Program-made: the position numbers and the translations under genes
The notes under the pieces: model-generated
What the model saw: only the letters and a program-made list of their open reading frames with translations
Told to the model about the DNA's origin: nothing
Databases searched by the model: none
In this document: positions 7,916-15,775 of the stretch, one piece after another
How the letters are laid out: every line of letters starts with the position of its first letter
How positions within the stretch are numbered: the first letter of the stretch is position 1
Source of the DNA: JBAYJC01 sp041665285
GTDB taxonomy: Bacteria > Patescibacteriota > Patescibacteriia > 2-12-FULL-60-25
Direction of reading: 5' to 3'
Assembly: GCA_041665285.1 (NCBI GenBank)
Contig: JBAYJC010000009.1
Location: forward strand, 1 to 47,198
DNA: 47,198 nucleotides

Positions 7916-9967
7916 CTAGATAATCAAGCCGATAATCAGCAAGGCCACGATGTTCAAAATCTTGATCATCGGGTTGATAGCTGGACCGGCTGTATCTTTG
8001 TAAGGATCACCGACGGTGTCGCCTGTGACAGCGGCCTGGTGGGCAAAGGATCCTTTACCGCCGTAGTTTCCTGCTTCAATGTATTTCTTTGCATTATCCC
8101 ATGCCGCGCCGCCCGTGGTCATAGAAATGCCCACGAAAAGGCCGGTCACGATCGCACCCACGAGCAAGCCACCCAAGGCAACTGGCCCAAGCCACAAGCC
8201 AACAATGATTGGAGCCACGACTGGAATCAACGCTGGGACAATCATCTGACGGATCGCGCCTTTGGTCACCACATCCACGCAACGCGCGTAATCTGGTTTT
8301 GCCGTGCCTTCCATAATGCCCTTGATCTCGCGGAACTGGCGGCGCACCTCTTCAACCACTTGGCCAGCCGTGCGGCCGACAGCTTGCATGGCATAGGCGC
8401 CAAACAAGTATGGGAGCAGACCGCCGATAAACAGGCCAGCGATCAACTTCGGATCTTCCAAGGAAAAAGAGAAGACCAATGACTGGCTACGAATCGGATC
8501 AACCAATCCAGAGCTCAAAAGCTTAGCCGCGGCATCGCGAATCTCCTGAACATACGAGGAGAACAATACCATAGCCGCCAAACCTGCTGAGGCAATGGCA
8601 TAGCCTTTTGTCACGGCTTTTGTTGTGTTACCAACCGCATCCAGAGGATCTGTTACGCGGCGCACAGATTCATCCATGCCTGCCATTTCTGCGATACCGC
8701 CCGCGTTGTCCGTGATCGGGCCAAACGCATCGATCGTAACGATGATGCCGGTCAACGACAACATGCTCACAGCCGCGATCGCAATGCCGTACAAGCCAGC
8801 AAAGGAATAAGCTGTCAGCATAGCCGCCACAATCACGAGAAGCGGAGCGGCTGTGGACTTCATGGACACAGCGAGGCCAGCAATAATATTGGTGCCATGA
8901 CCTGTTTCAGAAGCCGCGGCAATCGATTTGACCGGAGAAAACGATTTGGAAGTGTAATAATCCGTGATCAAGACCATGAGCGCCGTCACGATCAAACCGA
9001 TCAACGTCGCGCCATACAAGCGTCCCACAGAGTACTGGGAAACGCCTTCCATGACATACTTGGTCGCTGGATAGAATGCCACCGCAGAAATCACACCCGC
9101 GGCAATCAATCCCTTATACAACGCGCCCATGATGTTGACCTTGCCTTCTGCCATTTTGATGAAGAGCAAGCCAATAATAGAGGCAATAATCGACACGCCA
9201 CCAAGCACGAGCGGATACACGAGTGCGGCTTGGGCGTTGCGCATGAGCAATCCACCAAGCAACATCGCGGCAACCGTGGTGACCGCATAGGTTTCGAACA
9301 AGTCTGCGGCCATGCCAGCGTCATCACCGACATTGTCGCCGACGTTATCTGCGATCACGGCTGGGTTTCGCGGATCATCCTCTGGAATACCCTTCTCCAC
9401 TTTACCAACCATGTCTGCGCCTACGTCTGCGGCTTTGGTGAAAATACCGCCGCCAAGACGAGCAAACACAGAGATCAAGGATGCACCGAAAGAAAATCCG
9501 ATCAGTGCCTTCATGTCTGGCATGGCCATGTGAAAGGCTGTCACACCAAGCAAGCCAAGACCCACAACCATAAGACCGGTCACCGCGCCGCCCTTTACTG
9601 CCACGTTCATGGCGCTAGACATGCCCTTTTTCGCGGCTTCAGCCGTGCGACAATTGGCGCGCACTGCTACATACATGCCCGCATAACCAGCGAGCGCGGA
9701 AAGCACCGCACCCACCACAAAACCCAAACCCACCTTCAAACCAAGCGATGGTATGAGGCAGATCATCACCAACAAAAGCAAACCAATCCACAAAACCGTT
9801 TTATACTGACGGTTCAAATACGCCCCGGCACCCTCTTGGATAGCCTTGGCAATATCCACCATTTTCTCGTTCCCAGCCGGGAGTTTGAGAATCTGGCGGG
9901 CTAAAAACGCGCCGTAGACAATCGCCAAAGTGGCTGTCCCAAGCGCAAACGCGAGATACACGTTCAT
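7916..9967 (-). CDS. hppA: Membrane-bound proton-translocating pyrophosphatase
   Basis: 683 aa, starting at the ATG at 9967 (MNVYLAFALG), which begins directly with the first membrane helix; longer starts add a non-conserved tail. The protein hydrolyses PPi and pumps cations across the cytoplasmic membrane. Visible landmarks are the substrate-site segment DVGADMVGKVEKGIPEDDPR, the following DNVGDNVGDDAGMAADLFE, and the late GGAAWDNAKKYIE and KDTAGPAINPMIK. The segment GNTTKA has Lys where K+-dependent members have Ala, so this is predicted to be a K+-independent H+ pump. It is monocistronic, with its own terminator, and no SD is visible. Confidence 0.97.
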   Translation of the reverse strand: MNVYLAFALGTATLAIVYGAFLARQILKLPAGNEKMVDIAKAIQEGAGAYLNRQYKTVLWIGLLLLVMICLIPSLGLKVGLGFVVGAVLSALAGYAGMYVAVRANCRTAEAAKKGMSSAMNVAVKGGAVTGLMVVGLGLLGVTAFHMAMPDMKALIGFSFGASLISVFARLGGGIFTKAADVGADMVGKVEKGIPEDDPRNPAVIADNVGDNVGDDAGMAADLFETYAVTTVAAMLLGGLLMRNAQAALVYPLVLGGVSIIASIIGLLFIKMAEGKVNIMGALYKGLIAAGVISAVAFYPATKYVMEGVSQYSVGRLYGATLIGLIVTALMVLITDYYTSKSFSPVKSIAAASETGHGTNIIAGLAVSMKSTAAPLLVIVAAMLTAYSFAGLYGIAIAAVSMLSLTGIIVTIDAFGPITDNAGGIAEMAGMDESVRRVTDPLDAVGNTTKAVTKGYAIASAGLAAMVLFSSYVQEIRDAAAKLLSSGLVDPIRSQSLVFSFSLEDPKLIAGLFIGGLLPYLFGAYAMQAVGRTAGQVVEEVRRQFREIKGIMEGTAKPDYARCVDVVTKGAIRQMIVPALIPVVAPIIVGLWLGPVALGGLLVGAIVTGLFVGISMTTGGAAWDNAKKYIEAGNYGGKGSFAHQAAVTGDTVGDPYKDTAGPAINPMIKILNIVALLIIGLII

Positions 9968-10053
9968 AATGGCACGGACAAATGATGAATAACAAGGCCA
10001 AGCGTAGGGAAAACGGGGGTAAATGTCAACCAAACGCTTTTCTCTCTCTTCAG

Positions 10054-10059
10054 TTGACG
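10054..10059 (+). promoter_or_regulatory. -35 element upstream of the 112-aa orphan
   Basis: TTGACG; the hexamer 17 bp downstream (TCTCCT) is a poor -10, so the promoter call is tentative. Confidence 0.3.
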
Positions 10060-10125
10060 TGTTTCTCTTTTTATGGTCTCCTCTCCTGCACGGCCACGCG
10101 TCCGTCACGCGAAAAAGAGGCACCC

Positions 10126-10464
10126 ATGCCACATGTCGTCGTCTTTCGAGGGATACAGGAACCTAGAGGAATCAGAAAGGTGCTCCAACGAGCGCTGAAA
10201 AAGCACCACTTCCCCGAAGGAGTCTATAGCTTCTACACAGAAGAAAAAATTCCTGCTCGCGGACCAACTCCGGAGATCCAACTCGGAAGCGATAATGCTC
10301 GCGACCAATTCGTGACACTCAAGGTGAGGCCCAACGGGACGGGCAATGGCGGACGCTGGAGCGTGTCGTTCTATCCCCCTAAAGGCCACGATATCCATAT
10401 CTTCCGTCGCCGCTGGCACGGTATTCTCACTTCAAGGGTCAAGCGCGAAAACGTTGCGGCCTAA
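10126..10464 (+). CDS. Orphan basic protein, unknown
   Basis: 112 aa from the ATG at 10126, preceded by AAGAGG at SD distance. No signal peptide or membrane helix. The protein is basic, with a helical N-terminus (GIRKVLQRALKKHH) and a beta-like C-terminal half ending in IFRRRWHGILTSRVKR. No family recognised. It lies divergently from hppA and has its own terminator, the single-gene layout shared by the other orphans of this window. Confidence 0.6.
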   Translation: MPHVVVFRGIQEPRGIRKVLQRALKKHHFPEGVYSFYTEEKIPARGPTPEIQLGSDNARDQFVTLKVRPNGTGNGGRWSVSFYPPKGHDIHIFRRRWHGILTSRVKRENVAA

Positions 10465-10491
10465 CACTGCCATTCTGGCGGTTCTTTTTTT
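10463..10491 (+). terminator. Terminator after the 112-aa orphan
   Basis: Imperfect hairpin (TGCCA / TGGCG core) overlapping the stop codon, followed by TTCTTTTTTT. Confidence 0.65.
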
Positions 10492-10577
10492 GCGCGATCC
10501 ATGATTTGCATGGCAAATCCGGTTCTGTCATCCTCCCTTTATAAACGTTACAGACTTTACGACCTTTGACTATCTCT

Positions 10578-11141
10578 ATGCCTATCCTCCCTCCTGCACA
10601 CGCTGACCGTGTCTACGCAAGTCACAACCTCAACGTCTATGAATGGCCACAAACGCTCTACGACGGTACAACCACGACATTTGACTGCGTCACACGCCCT
10701 GATTTTGTTGGCGTGATTGCGTTTCTTGATGCAAAAACCATCCTCCTCACAAAACAAGAACAACCCAGCAGACCAGCCGCGTTTTTTGATATTCCAGGCG
10801 GGCAAGTCGATAAAGACGAGACGCCAGAACAAGCCGCCTTACGCGAATTGCAGGAAGAGACAGGCTACCGCGCAGGACAGATTTCCCTCTGGAAAACATC
10901 CCCCTATTACGGGCTCGTGCGCTTTGAACAATTTTTGTATATTGCCACAGATTTAACGCTTGACCCCACGGGCAATCACGAAGACGCCGGCGAAAAAATC
11001 CAAGTACTCAAAACCCCCTGGCCAGAAGCTGTGCACCTTGCGCTCACCGGGCAAATCAGAGTCTGCGAGGCAGGACTCGCGATCGCGGCAATGGAATACG
11101 AGGAGGGAGCCAAGAAGCGTGTGAGAGAATTTCTCAAATAA
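10578..11141 (+). CDS. Nudix hydrolase, ADP-ribose-pyrophosphatase-like
   Basis: 187 aa from the ATG at 10578 (a TTG lies four codons earlier). The Nudix box G-x5-E-x7-REUxEExGU is complete: GGQVDKDE, then TPEQAAL, then RELQEETGY, around residues 75-98. The flanking YGLVRFEQFLYIATDL strand and the C-terminal helix resemble ADP-sugar pyrophosphatases that clear ADP-ribose or related nucleotide sugars. The box alone does not fix the substrate. No SD is present and the gene stands alone; the inverted repeat after it serves mainly as terminator for the opposite strand. Confidence 0.9.
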   Translation: MPILPPAHADRVYASHNLNVYEWPQTLYDGTTTTFDCVTRPDFVGVIAFLDAKTILLTKQEQPSRPAAFFDIPGGQVDKDETPEQAALRELQEETGYRAGQISLWKTSPYYGLVRFEQFLYIATDLTLDPTGNHEDAGEKIQVLKTPWPEAVHLALTGQIRVCEAGLAIAAMEYEEGAKKRVREFLK

Positions 11142-11166
11142 AATACCACGACAGATGCCGTGGGTT
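11141..11166 (-). terminator. Terminator of tandem paralogue A
   Basis: CCACG / CGTGG hairpin with an A/T-rich tail on the minus strand (TATTTTATTT). The hairpin differs by a single base from the one after paralogue B at ~11987-12004. Confidence 0.75.
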
Positions 11167-11167
11167 G

Positions 11168-11866
11168 TTAGCGCGGGTCTCCGAAGGCGCGGGTGCGTAG
11201 CTCACGCATCTTGTCCTCGAACTCGTTGTTGCGTAATCGTGCCGCTTCCTCAAAAGCCAGGTGTTTGCGGTACTGCTCGAATACACCAAAGATACATAGA
11301 CGACATGCCTCGATCTCCTCCTGTAACACGGCCTTGCGGGCCAGGAGAGAATCCTCCGGATGCTCGCGACATGCTTCTTGTACTTTCAGAAGTCCGCACT
11401 CGCCTCTCACGCCTATGCCGATCTCCAGCTGATTCAACTCGTGCATGAGATGCTCGAAGCAGGCATTGACCCCCTCCTCCATCGCCGCCTGGAGCGGGTG
11501 CTCTCGGACGAACGCGAGACGCCTTTCCTTCTCGGCTTTGTGGGGACAAGGAACAGTGGCCTCTTCCATGAGATCAAGCAACATCCCAGTGAGAAACCCT
11601 ATCAAGCATAACGCAGAAATCACCCAGGCCCCATTAGCGGACAGGGCAAGCGCGATCGTTAGAGCAAACGTACCCAGTGCGCACAACCCCGTGAAACCCG
11701 CACTGCCATGCTTCCTGCACCAGCAGTGCTTGTCGCGAATCATCCTCACGAGGTTGAGCGGATTCGGGCGGGTGTAGCGCTTTTCGAGGCGTAGAGCTTT
11801 ACCGAGCAGGTCTTTCAGCTCTTTGTCTTCGCAGTGCTTGTGCAGTTGCTTGAGGTCACTGGCCAT
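11168..11866 (-). CDS. Tandem paralogue A: two-helix membrane protein with coiled C-terminus, unknown
   Basis: 232 aa, starting at MASDLKQL at 11866, 12 nt after an AAAGG SD. Architecture: a conserved charged N-terminus of ~50 residues ending in the motif HCWC, two hydrophobic helices (~55-105), a conserved block CPHKAEKERRLAFVREHP and LQAAMEE, then a C-terminal helical part unlike that of paralogue B. Neither N-terminus has a signal peptide, so the N-terminus is probably cytoplasmic. The two Cys-His clusters (HCWC and CPH) could bind metal, which is speculation. The promoter, leader, N-terminal coding region and terminator nearly duplicate those of the neighbour. No known family. Confidence 0.7.
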   Translation of the reverse strand: MASDLKQLHKHCEDKELKDLLGKALRLEKRYTRPNPLNLVRMIRDKHCWCRKHGSAGFTGLCALGTFALTIALALSANGAWVISALCLIGFLTGMLLDLMEEATVPCPHKAEKERRLAFVREHPLQAAMEEGVNACFEHLMHELNQLEIGIGVRGECGLLKVQEACREHPEDSLLARKAVLQEEIEACRLCIFGVFEQYRKHLAFEEAARLRNNEFEDKMRELRTRAFGDPR

Positions 11867-11897
11867 GGGACGACCTTTCTTTCGAGGAACTGGGAGG

Positions 11898-11926
11898 ATT
11901 GGAACACGGAAAGGCAAGGGCGTCAA
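11898..11926 (-). promoter_or_regulatory. Promoter of paralogue A
   Basis: TTGACG, 17-bp spacer, TCCAAT on the minus strand, inside the ~80-bp leader that is nearly identical in paralogue B. Confidence 0.5.
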
Positions 11927-11974
11927 TGAGGACCATGCCCCCGAACCACCTCAGGATGACGAACAGATGTACGA

Positions 11975-12004
11975 ACAAAAAAAATACCACGACAGTTGCC
12001 GTGG
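11975..12004 (-). terminator. Terminator of tandem paralogue B
   Basis: CCACG / CGTGG hairpin followed on the minus strand by TATTTTTTTT. Confidence 0.8.
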
Positions 12005-12005
12005 G

Positions 12006-13028
12006 TTATCGCTTGCCCTCCTCTTTGGCCAGGCGATTGTTCAGCGCGAGAGACGCGCGTAGATCCTCACCGAACCGCTCCGCAGAAAGCGCGTCCGCCG
12101 CAGTAACAGCAGGCGCCGTCAGCTCTGCCGGCTGTCTCACCTCCTCCTTGAGCGCTTCCTGCACCACATCCGAGGAAACGCGCGGACGAACATCGCTCCA
12201 CTTCTCGTTCAAACCTGTGAGTAGTGCGTGCATACGGGATAAGTACTTCTCCCGCGTCTCTTCAGGCAAACGGTTCGCCGCCTGCTCTGCGGACGTGATG
12301 TCTGCAAGAAAGTCGCGCACACGATCTGCTAAGAGATGCGGACTCCGTCTGGACAGATCGACCAGAACCCAAGCCTGTCCCTGCTCACGAGCGGCCAGTA
12401 ACAGATCCATCTGCTCGACCGTTTCGGTGTACTTTGCAAGAAGGGCATTCCCCTTCTCCTGCAAAGCACACGCCACCGAGGAAATCTCATTAGTCAGTTC
12501 CGCGGACGCTTGATTCGAGGCGTTCATACGATACCCGGTTTGAGCGGGCTGGGCGCGACCGTCCAAATGTTCGATGTAGACATTGCCAAGCCGTCCAATC
12601 AAGCAGTTCGTCCTCAGGCACAGCCGACCGCGGAGATCCACCATCTCCTCCTCCATCGCCGCCTGGAGCGGATGCTCTCGGACGAACGCGAGACGCTTTT
12701 CCTTCTCAGTTTTGTGAGAACAGGACCTTCGATTCCGCCCCACCGAGATCAGGAACAACGCCATGAACAGGAAAATCCCGAGGACGAACCACCAGTTCCT
12801 GGTGTTTTGAAGCATCGCAATCCAAAACGGGAGCAAAACAATAAATATGATGCCGATCATCTGACTTCCATCATCAAGACACCAGCAATGTCCATCGCGA
12901 ATCATGCGCACGAGGTTGAGCGGATTCGGGCGGGTGTAGCGCTTTTCGAGGCGTAGAGCTTTACCGAGCAGGTCTTTCAGCTCTTTGTGTTCGCAGGACT
13001 TGTGCAGTTGCTTGAGGTCACTGGCCAT
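12006..13028 (-). CDS. Tandem paralogue B: two-helix membrane protein with long coiled C-terminus, unknown
   Basis: 340 aa from MASDLKQL at 13028, with the same SD and leader as paralogue A. Residues 1-50 are nearly identical to A (HCWC motif kept), then come two different hydrophobic helices (~57-100), the shared block CSHKTEKEKRLAFVREHP and LQAAMEE, and a unique ~190-residue helical C-terminus with heptad-like patterns (ELTNEISSVACALQEKGNAL, EQMDLLLAAREQ). The conserved ends with a diverged middle and tail indicate duplication followed by domain replacement or gene conversion. It is probably an inner-membrane protein with a cytoplasmic coiled-coil domain; no function can be assigned. Confidence 0.7.
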   Translation of the reverse strand: MASDLKQLHKSCEHKELKDLLGKALRLEKRYTRPNPLNLVRMIRDGHCWCLDDGSQMIGIIFIVLLPFWIAMLQNTRNWWFVLGIFLFMALFLISVGRNRRSCSHKTEKEKRLAFVREHPLQAAMEEEMVDLRGRLCLRTNCLIGRLGNVYIEHLDGRAQPAQTGYRMNASNQASAELTNEISSVACALQEKGNALLAKYTETVEQMDLLLAAREQGQAWVLVDLSRRSPHLLADRVRDFLADITSAEQAANRLPEETREKYLSRMHALLTGLNEKWSDVRPRVSSDVVQEALKEEVRQPAELTAPAVTAADALSAERFGEDLRASLALNNRLAKEEGKR

Positions 13029-13059
13029 GGGACGACCTTTCTTTCGAGGAACCACGAGG

Positions 13060-13088
13060 ATTGGAACACGGAAAGGCAAAGGTGTCAA
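13060..13088 (-). promoter_or_regulatory. Promoter of paralogue B
   Basis: TTGACA, 17-bp spacer, TCCAAT on the minus strand; the same layout as paralogue A with a better -35. Confidence 0.55.
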
Positions 13089-13107
13089 TGAGGACCGCAC
13101 CCACGAA

Positions 13108-13212
13108 CCACCTCACCCCCAACCCCTCTCCTTCGTAAGGAGAGGGGCTTTCGGATCTCCATATTCTGTTCAGAACCCCTCCGACGTACGTCGGAGGGGC
13201 AGGGTGAGGTGG
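13108..13212. repeat. Cloverleaf-shaped palindromic repeat (MITE/REP-like)
   Basis: Outer arms CCACCTCACCC (13108-13118) and GGGTGAGGTGG (13202-13212) are perfect inverted repeats. Inside are two further hairpins: CCCCTCTCCTT-CGT-AAGGAGAGGGG (13123-13147) and a perfect 24-bp palindrome at 13176-13199. The whole can fold as a three-way junction. A partial copy lies at 29181-29223. It sits in the leader-side flank of paralogue B but is missing from the matching place of paralogue A. No coding capacity. Confidence 0.75.
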
Positions 13213-13265
13213 AGCCCTGTTCAGGATGACAATAGCGTTCTCTACACGACCGTGTCTTTTTGCGC

Positions 13266-13271
13266 TATCAT
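13266..13271 (+). promoter_or_regulatory. -10 hexamer, leaderless type
   Basis: TATCAT, 11 nt before the ATG at 13283; no SD in between. Confidence 0.45.
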
Positions 13272-13282
13272 GTCCACGTGTT

Positions 13283-13984
13283 ATGCGCACCGTCACTATT
13301 GCAGGTTGGATACTTCTTGGCGCCATTGCGTCGGGTGTGAGCTTTGGCTATTACCTTCGCGTGGCAAACGCGGATCGTGAAGCGCTTCAACTGCGCGTCC
13401 AAACACTGGAGCTCCAGATGCAACAAGCGAAGGTCGATGGTGAACGCGTGGCAGATGAGGCAAATCGTAAAGTGGATGATGCGGTCAAAGAAGTCACCAA
13501 GGCGCAAGCGCTTGTGACATCCTGCGAAGAACAACGGGCGCAAATCGTCAGCGCGCTCCCCCTCGCAAAACCAGACGGCCGTACGCTCAAAACCTGGAAA
13601 GAAACGATCTCCATGGCTCTTGGCGTGTCCCTTCATGTGCCACCAGGGACAACCGTGACGCATGACGCCACGCAAATCAACGCTTCTACGCCTGCACGAG
13701 GACAAAAAAGCTCGCCAAACTGGCTCACGATCACTGCGTTCAATCCAAGTCGCGAGGCAGAGCTGACACAGGCCCTAGAAAATAAAGCGGCGGTCACCTA
13801 CTCGATCAATGGCGTGCTCGCGGTGGGCGTTAAAGGGCGCGTACCAGGTACCAATATCACGACCATCGTGCTCCACGCAGGCGTGGGTCAGCTTCCTTCG
13901 CATCTCGTGTGGGCGCAAACCACAGACACCATGACAGAAAGCCGCATTTTAGAGGCGCTCGCGACTGTTGGTATTCGTTCTTGA
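13283..13984 (+). CDS. Membrane-anchored coiled-coil protein, unknown
   Basis: 233 aa. Residues 5-25 form a single N-terminal membrane anchor (IAGWILLGAIASGVSFGYYL). Residues ~27-75 are a coiled coil (REALQLRVQTLELQMQQAK and following). The C-terminal ~130 residues are a globular domain, rich in beta-strand-like segments, of unknown family and probably exposed outside the membrane. The stop codon is five bases before the mutY start, so the two genes are probably transcribed together, which gives no functional link. Confidence 0.65.
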   Translation: MRTVTIAGWILLGAIASGVSFGYYLRVANADREALQLRVQTLELQMQQAKVDGERVADEANRKVDDAVKEVTKAQALVTSCEEQRAQIVSALPLAKPDGRTLKTWKETISMALGVSLHVPPGTTVTHDATQINASTPARGQKSSPNWLTITAFNPSREAELTQALENKAAVTYSINGVLAVGVKGRVPGTNITTIVLHAGVGQLPSHLVWAQTTDTMTESRILEALATVGIRS

Positions 13985-13989
13985 ACATC

Positions 13990-14865
13990 ATGCACATCCC
14001 TCTGCTCCGCTGGTACGACCGCCATGGTCGCGACCTTCCTTGGCGTCACACGCGCGATCCATACCGCATTCTCGTGAGCGAAATCATGCTCCAACAAACG
14101 CAGGTTTCCCGCGTTCTTTTATATTACAAGACCTGGCTCAAGCAATTTCCAACGTTTGCAATACTCGCCAAGGCCTCGAATGCAGACGTGATCCATGCCT
14201 GGGCAGGATTGGGCTACAACCGAAGAGCACTCATGCTACGAGATGTGGCGCGCTCCGTCCTCCGACCTCCTGACGGCACGGAAAAGTTCTGGCTCTCGCT
14301 CAAAGGCATTGGCCCCTACACCGCCGCGGCGATCGCATGCTTTGCGTACCATGAACGCACACTCCCCATCGACACAAACATCCGCCGCGTGCTCGCACGT
14401 TTTCTCTTTGCTATCCCCTTTCCAACACTTGCCATCGACGATCGCATTCGCAAACGTATAGATGACATTCTTCCCAAGCGTGGACGTTTTTTTGACGTGC
14501 CACAGGCGCTATTCGATCTCGCGACCCTTGTCTGCACCAAAACACCGGCGTGCGCAAGCTGTCCTTTGCGCAAAACCTGCAAAGCCGCGCCACGTTTTCT
14601 CGACGGTCGCGTGCGTACACCAAAAGCCATGATCAAAAAAGCGAATGAGACGATCCAACCGGGAAAAAAGTATCCGGATCGCATCTACCGCGGACGTATA
14701 CTTGCTGTGATTCGCAAACAAGGACAGACGGACGTCGCAAAGATCGGCGCTCTCATTGATCCGACTTTTATCCAAGAGGATCAGCCGTGGATCGAGCGCA
14801 TGACCGACCGCATGCAAAAAGACCGCCTCGTGAAGCGCATCGGCGATCTCCTTGAGCTCGCATAA
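13990..14865 (+). CDS. mutY: A/G-specific adenine glycosylase, short form
   Basis: 291 aa from the ATG at 13990. The enzyme removes adenine opposite 8-oxoguanine. Seen in order: PWRHTRDPYRILVSEIMLQQ with the catalytic Glu in SEIMLQQT, the helix-hairpin-helix LKGIGPYTAAAI, the catalytic Asp in PIDTNIRRVLAR, and the iron-sulfur cysteines CTKTPACASCPLRKTC. The first cysteine spacing is C-x5-C, whereas well-studied MutY proteins have C-x6-C. The C-terminal Nudix-like 8-oxoG recognition domain is absent; instead there is a ~70-residue basic tail (PDRIYRGRILAVIRKQG) that looks like a small helical domain. No SD. Confidence 0.93.
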   Translation: MHIPLLRWYDRHGRDLPWRHTRDPYRILVSEIMLQQTQVSRVLLYYKTWLKQFPTFAILAKASNADVIHAWAGLGYNRRALMLRDVARSVLRPPDGTEKFWLSLKGIGPYTAAAIACFAYHERTLPIDTNIRRVLARFLFAIPFPTLAIDDRIRKRIDDILPKRGRFFDVPQALFDLATLVCTKTPACASCPLRKTCKAAPRFLDGRVRTPKAMIKKANETIQPGKKYPDRIYRGRILAVIRKQGQTDVAKIGALIDPTFIQEDQPWIERMTDRMQKDRLVKRIGDLLELA

Positions 14866-14867
14866 AC

Positions 14868-15710
14868 CTATACACCAAATAATTTCCGAGCATTTTCCGT
14901 GGAAATACGCGTGACTTCTTCAAGGGATATTCCGCGAATCTCTGCAATCTTCTTCGCGACTTCTTCGACGTATACCGGCTCATTTCGCTTGCCGCGATGG
15001 GGCGTTGGCGCAAGGTAGGGCGCATCTGTTTCGATCAATAGACGATCAAGTGGCATCTGCTCAACCGTACGTGACAACCAGCGCTCAGGTGGGTCTATTT
15101 TACGTGGCTTAAACGTCACAACGCCGTTCACACCAAGAGAAAAACCTAAACCAAGGAGCACTTGCGCCTCTTCCCATGATCCGGAAAAGGAGTGCATCAC
15201 ACCACGCACATGCATCCCCTGCTCCGAGGCCTGCTTCAAGACCGCGACCGTGCGCTCGAACGCATCTCTGCTATGGATGATGAGCGGCAAACCGAGCTTG
15301 CTAGCCACGCGAATATGCGCAAGAAACCCTTGCTCCTGTTTTTCCATAGCCTCATCGCGATCAAGCCCCTCATCAATCCAATGAAAATCCAGCCCTGTTT
15401 CGCCAATGGCAACGACTTTCTTAGAAGAAGAAGCAACCTGCTCAAGCCTCGCCTCGTCTACTTCACGCTCCGGTGCCTCGCCCTCGTCCTTATCATGAAA
15501 GTCTGAGGTCAGATGCTCTGGATGAAGCGCAACGCTCGCCCAAATTTGCTCATGCGCTTCTGCAAAAGCAATGGCTTTCTCACTATTTGCCATGGTCGTC
15601 CCGACTGTGATCGCGCCCATATCCTTGTCCTGCATGCGCCCTAAAACCGCGTCCACATCGTCGGCATACGCGGGGAAATGGAGATGCGCGTGAGAATCAA
15701 AGAGAAGCAT
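14868..15710 (-). CDS. tatD: TatD-family metal-dependent deoxyribonuclease
   Basis: 280 aa, convergent with mutY and only two bases from it. TIM-barrel metallohydrolase landmarks: DSHAHLHF at the N-terminus (two metal-binding His), the Glu in IGETGLDF, His in LIIHSRDAF, HSFSGSWEEA, and the final LIETDAPYLAP with the catalytic Asp. Members of the family are 3'-5' exonucleases/DNases tied to repair and DNA turnover; the exact substrate is not set by sequence. A -10-like TACACT lies 9 nt before the ATG and no SD is present, pointing to a leaderless transcript. Confidence 0.93.
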   Translation of the reverse strand: MLLFDSHAHLHFPAYADDVDAVLGRMQDKDMGAITVGTTMANSEKAIAFAEAHEQIWASVALHPEHLTSDFHDKDEGEAPEREVDEARLEQVASSSKKVVAIGETGLDFHWIDEGLDRDEAMEKQEQGFLAHIRVASKLGLPLIIHSRDAFERTVAVLKQASEQGMHVRGVMHSFSGSWEEAQVLLGLGFSLGVNGVVTFKPRKIDPPERWLSRTVEQMPLDRLLIETDAPYLAPTPHRGKRNEPVYVEEVAKKIAEIRGISLEEVTRISTENARKLFGV

Positions 15711-15741
15711 AGTGCGGACAGTGTAGCGCGTTCGCAGAAAA

Positions 15742-15775
15742 ATAAAACACCGGCTCAGGATCAGTCCTGAACCGG
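15742..15775 (-). terminator. Terminator after the zinc-finger-like orphan
   Basis: 11-bp stem with one mismatch (CCGGTTCAGGA / TCCTGAGCCGG on the minus strand) and TGTTTTATTTTT behind it, immediately after the stop codon. Confidence 0.8.

Noticed and set aside
13108..13212. CRISPR-like repeat
   Set aside because: The units are nested inverted repeats, not regularly spaced direct repeats with unique spacers; no cas genes are present.
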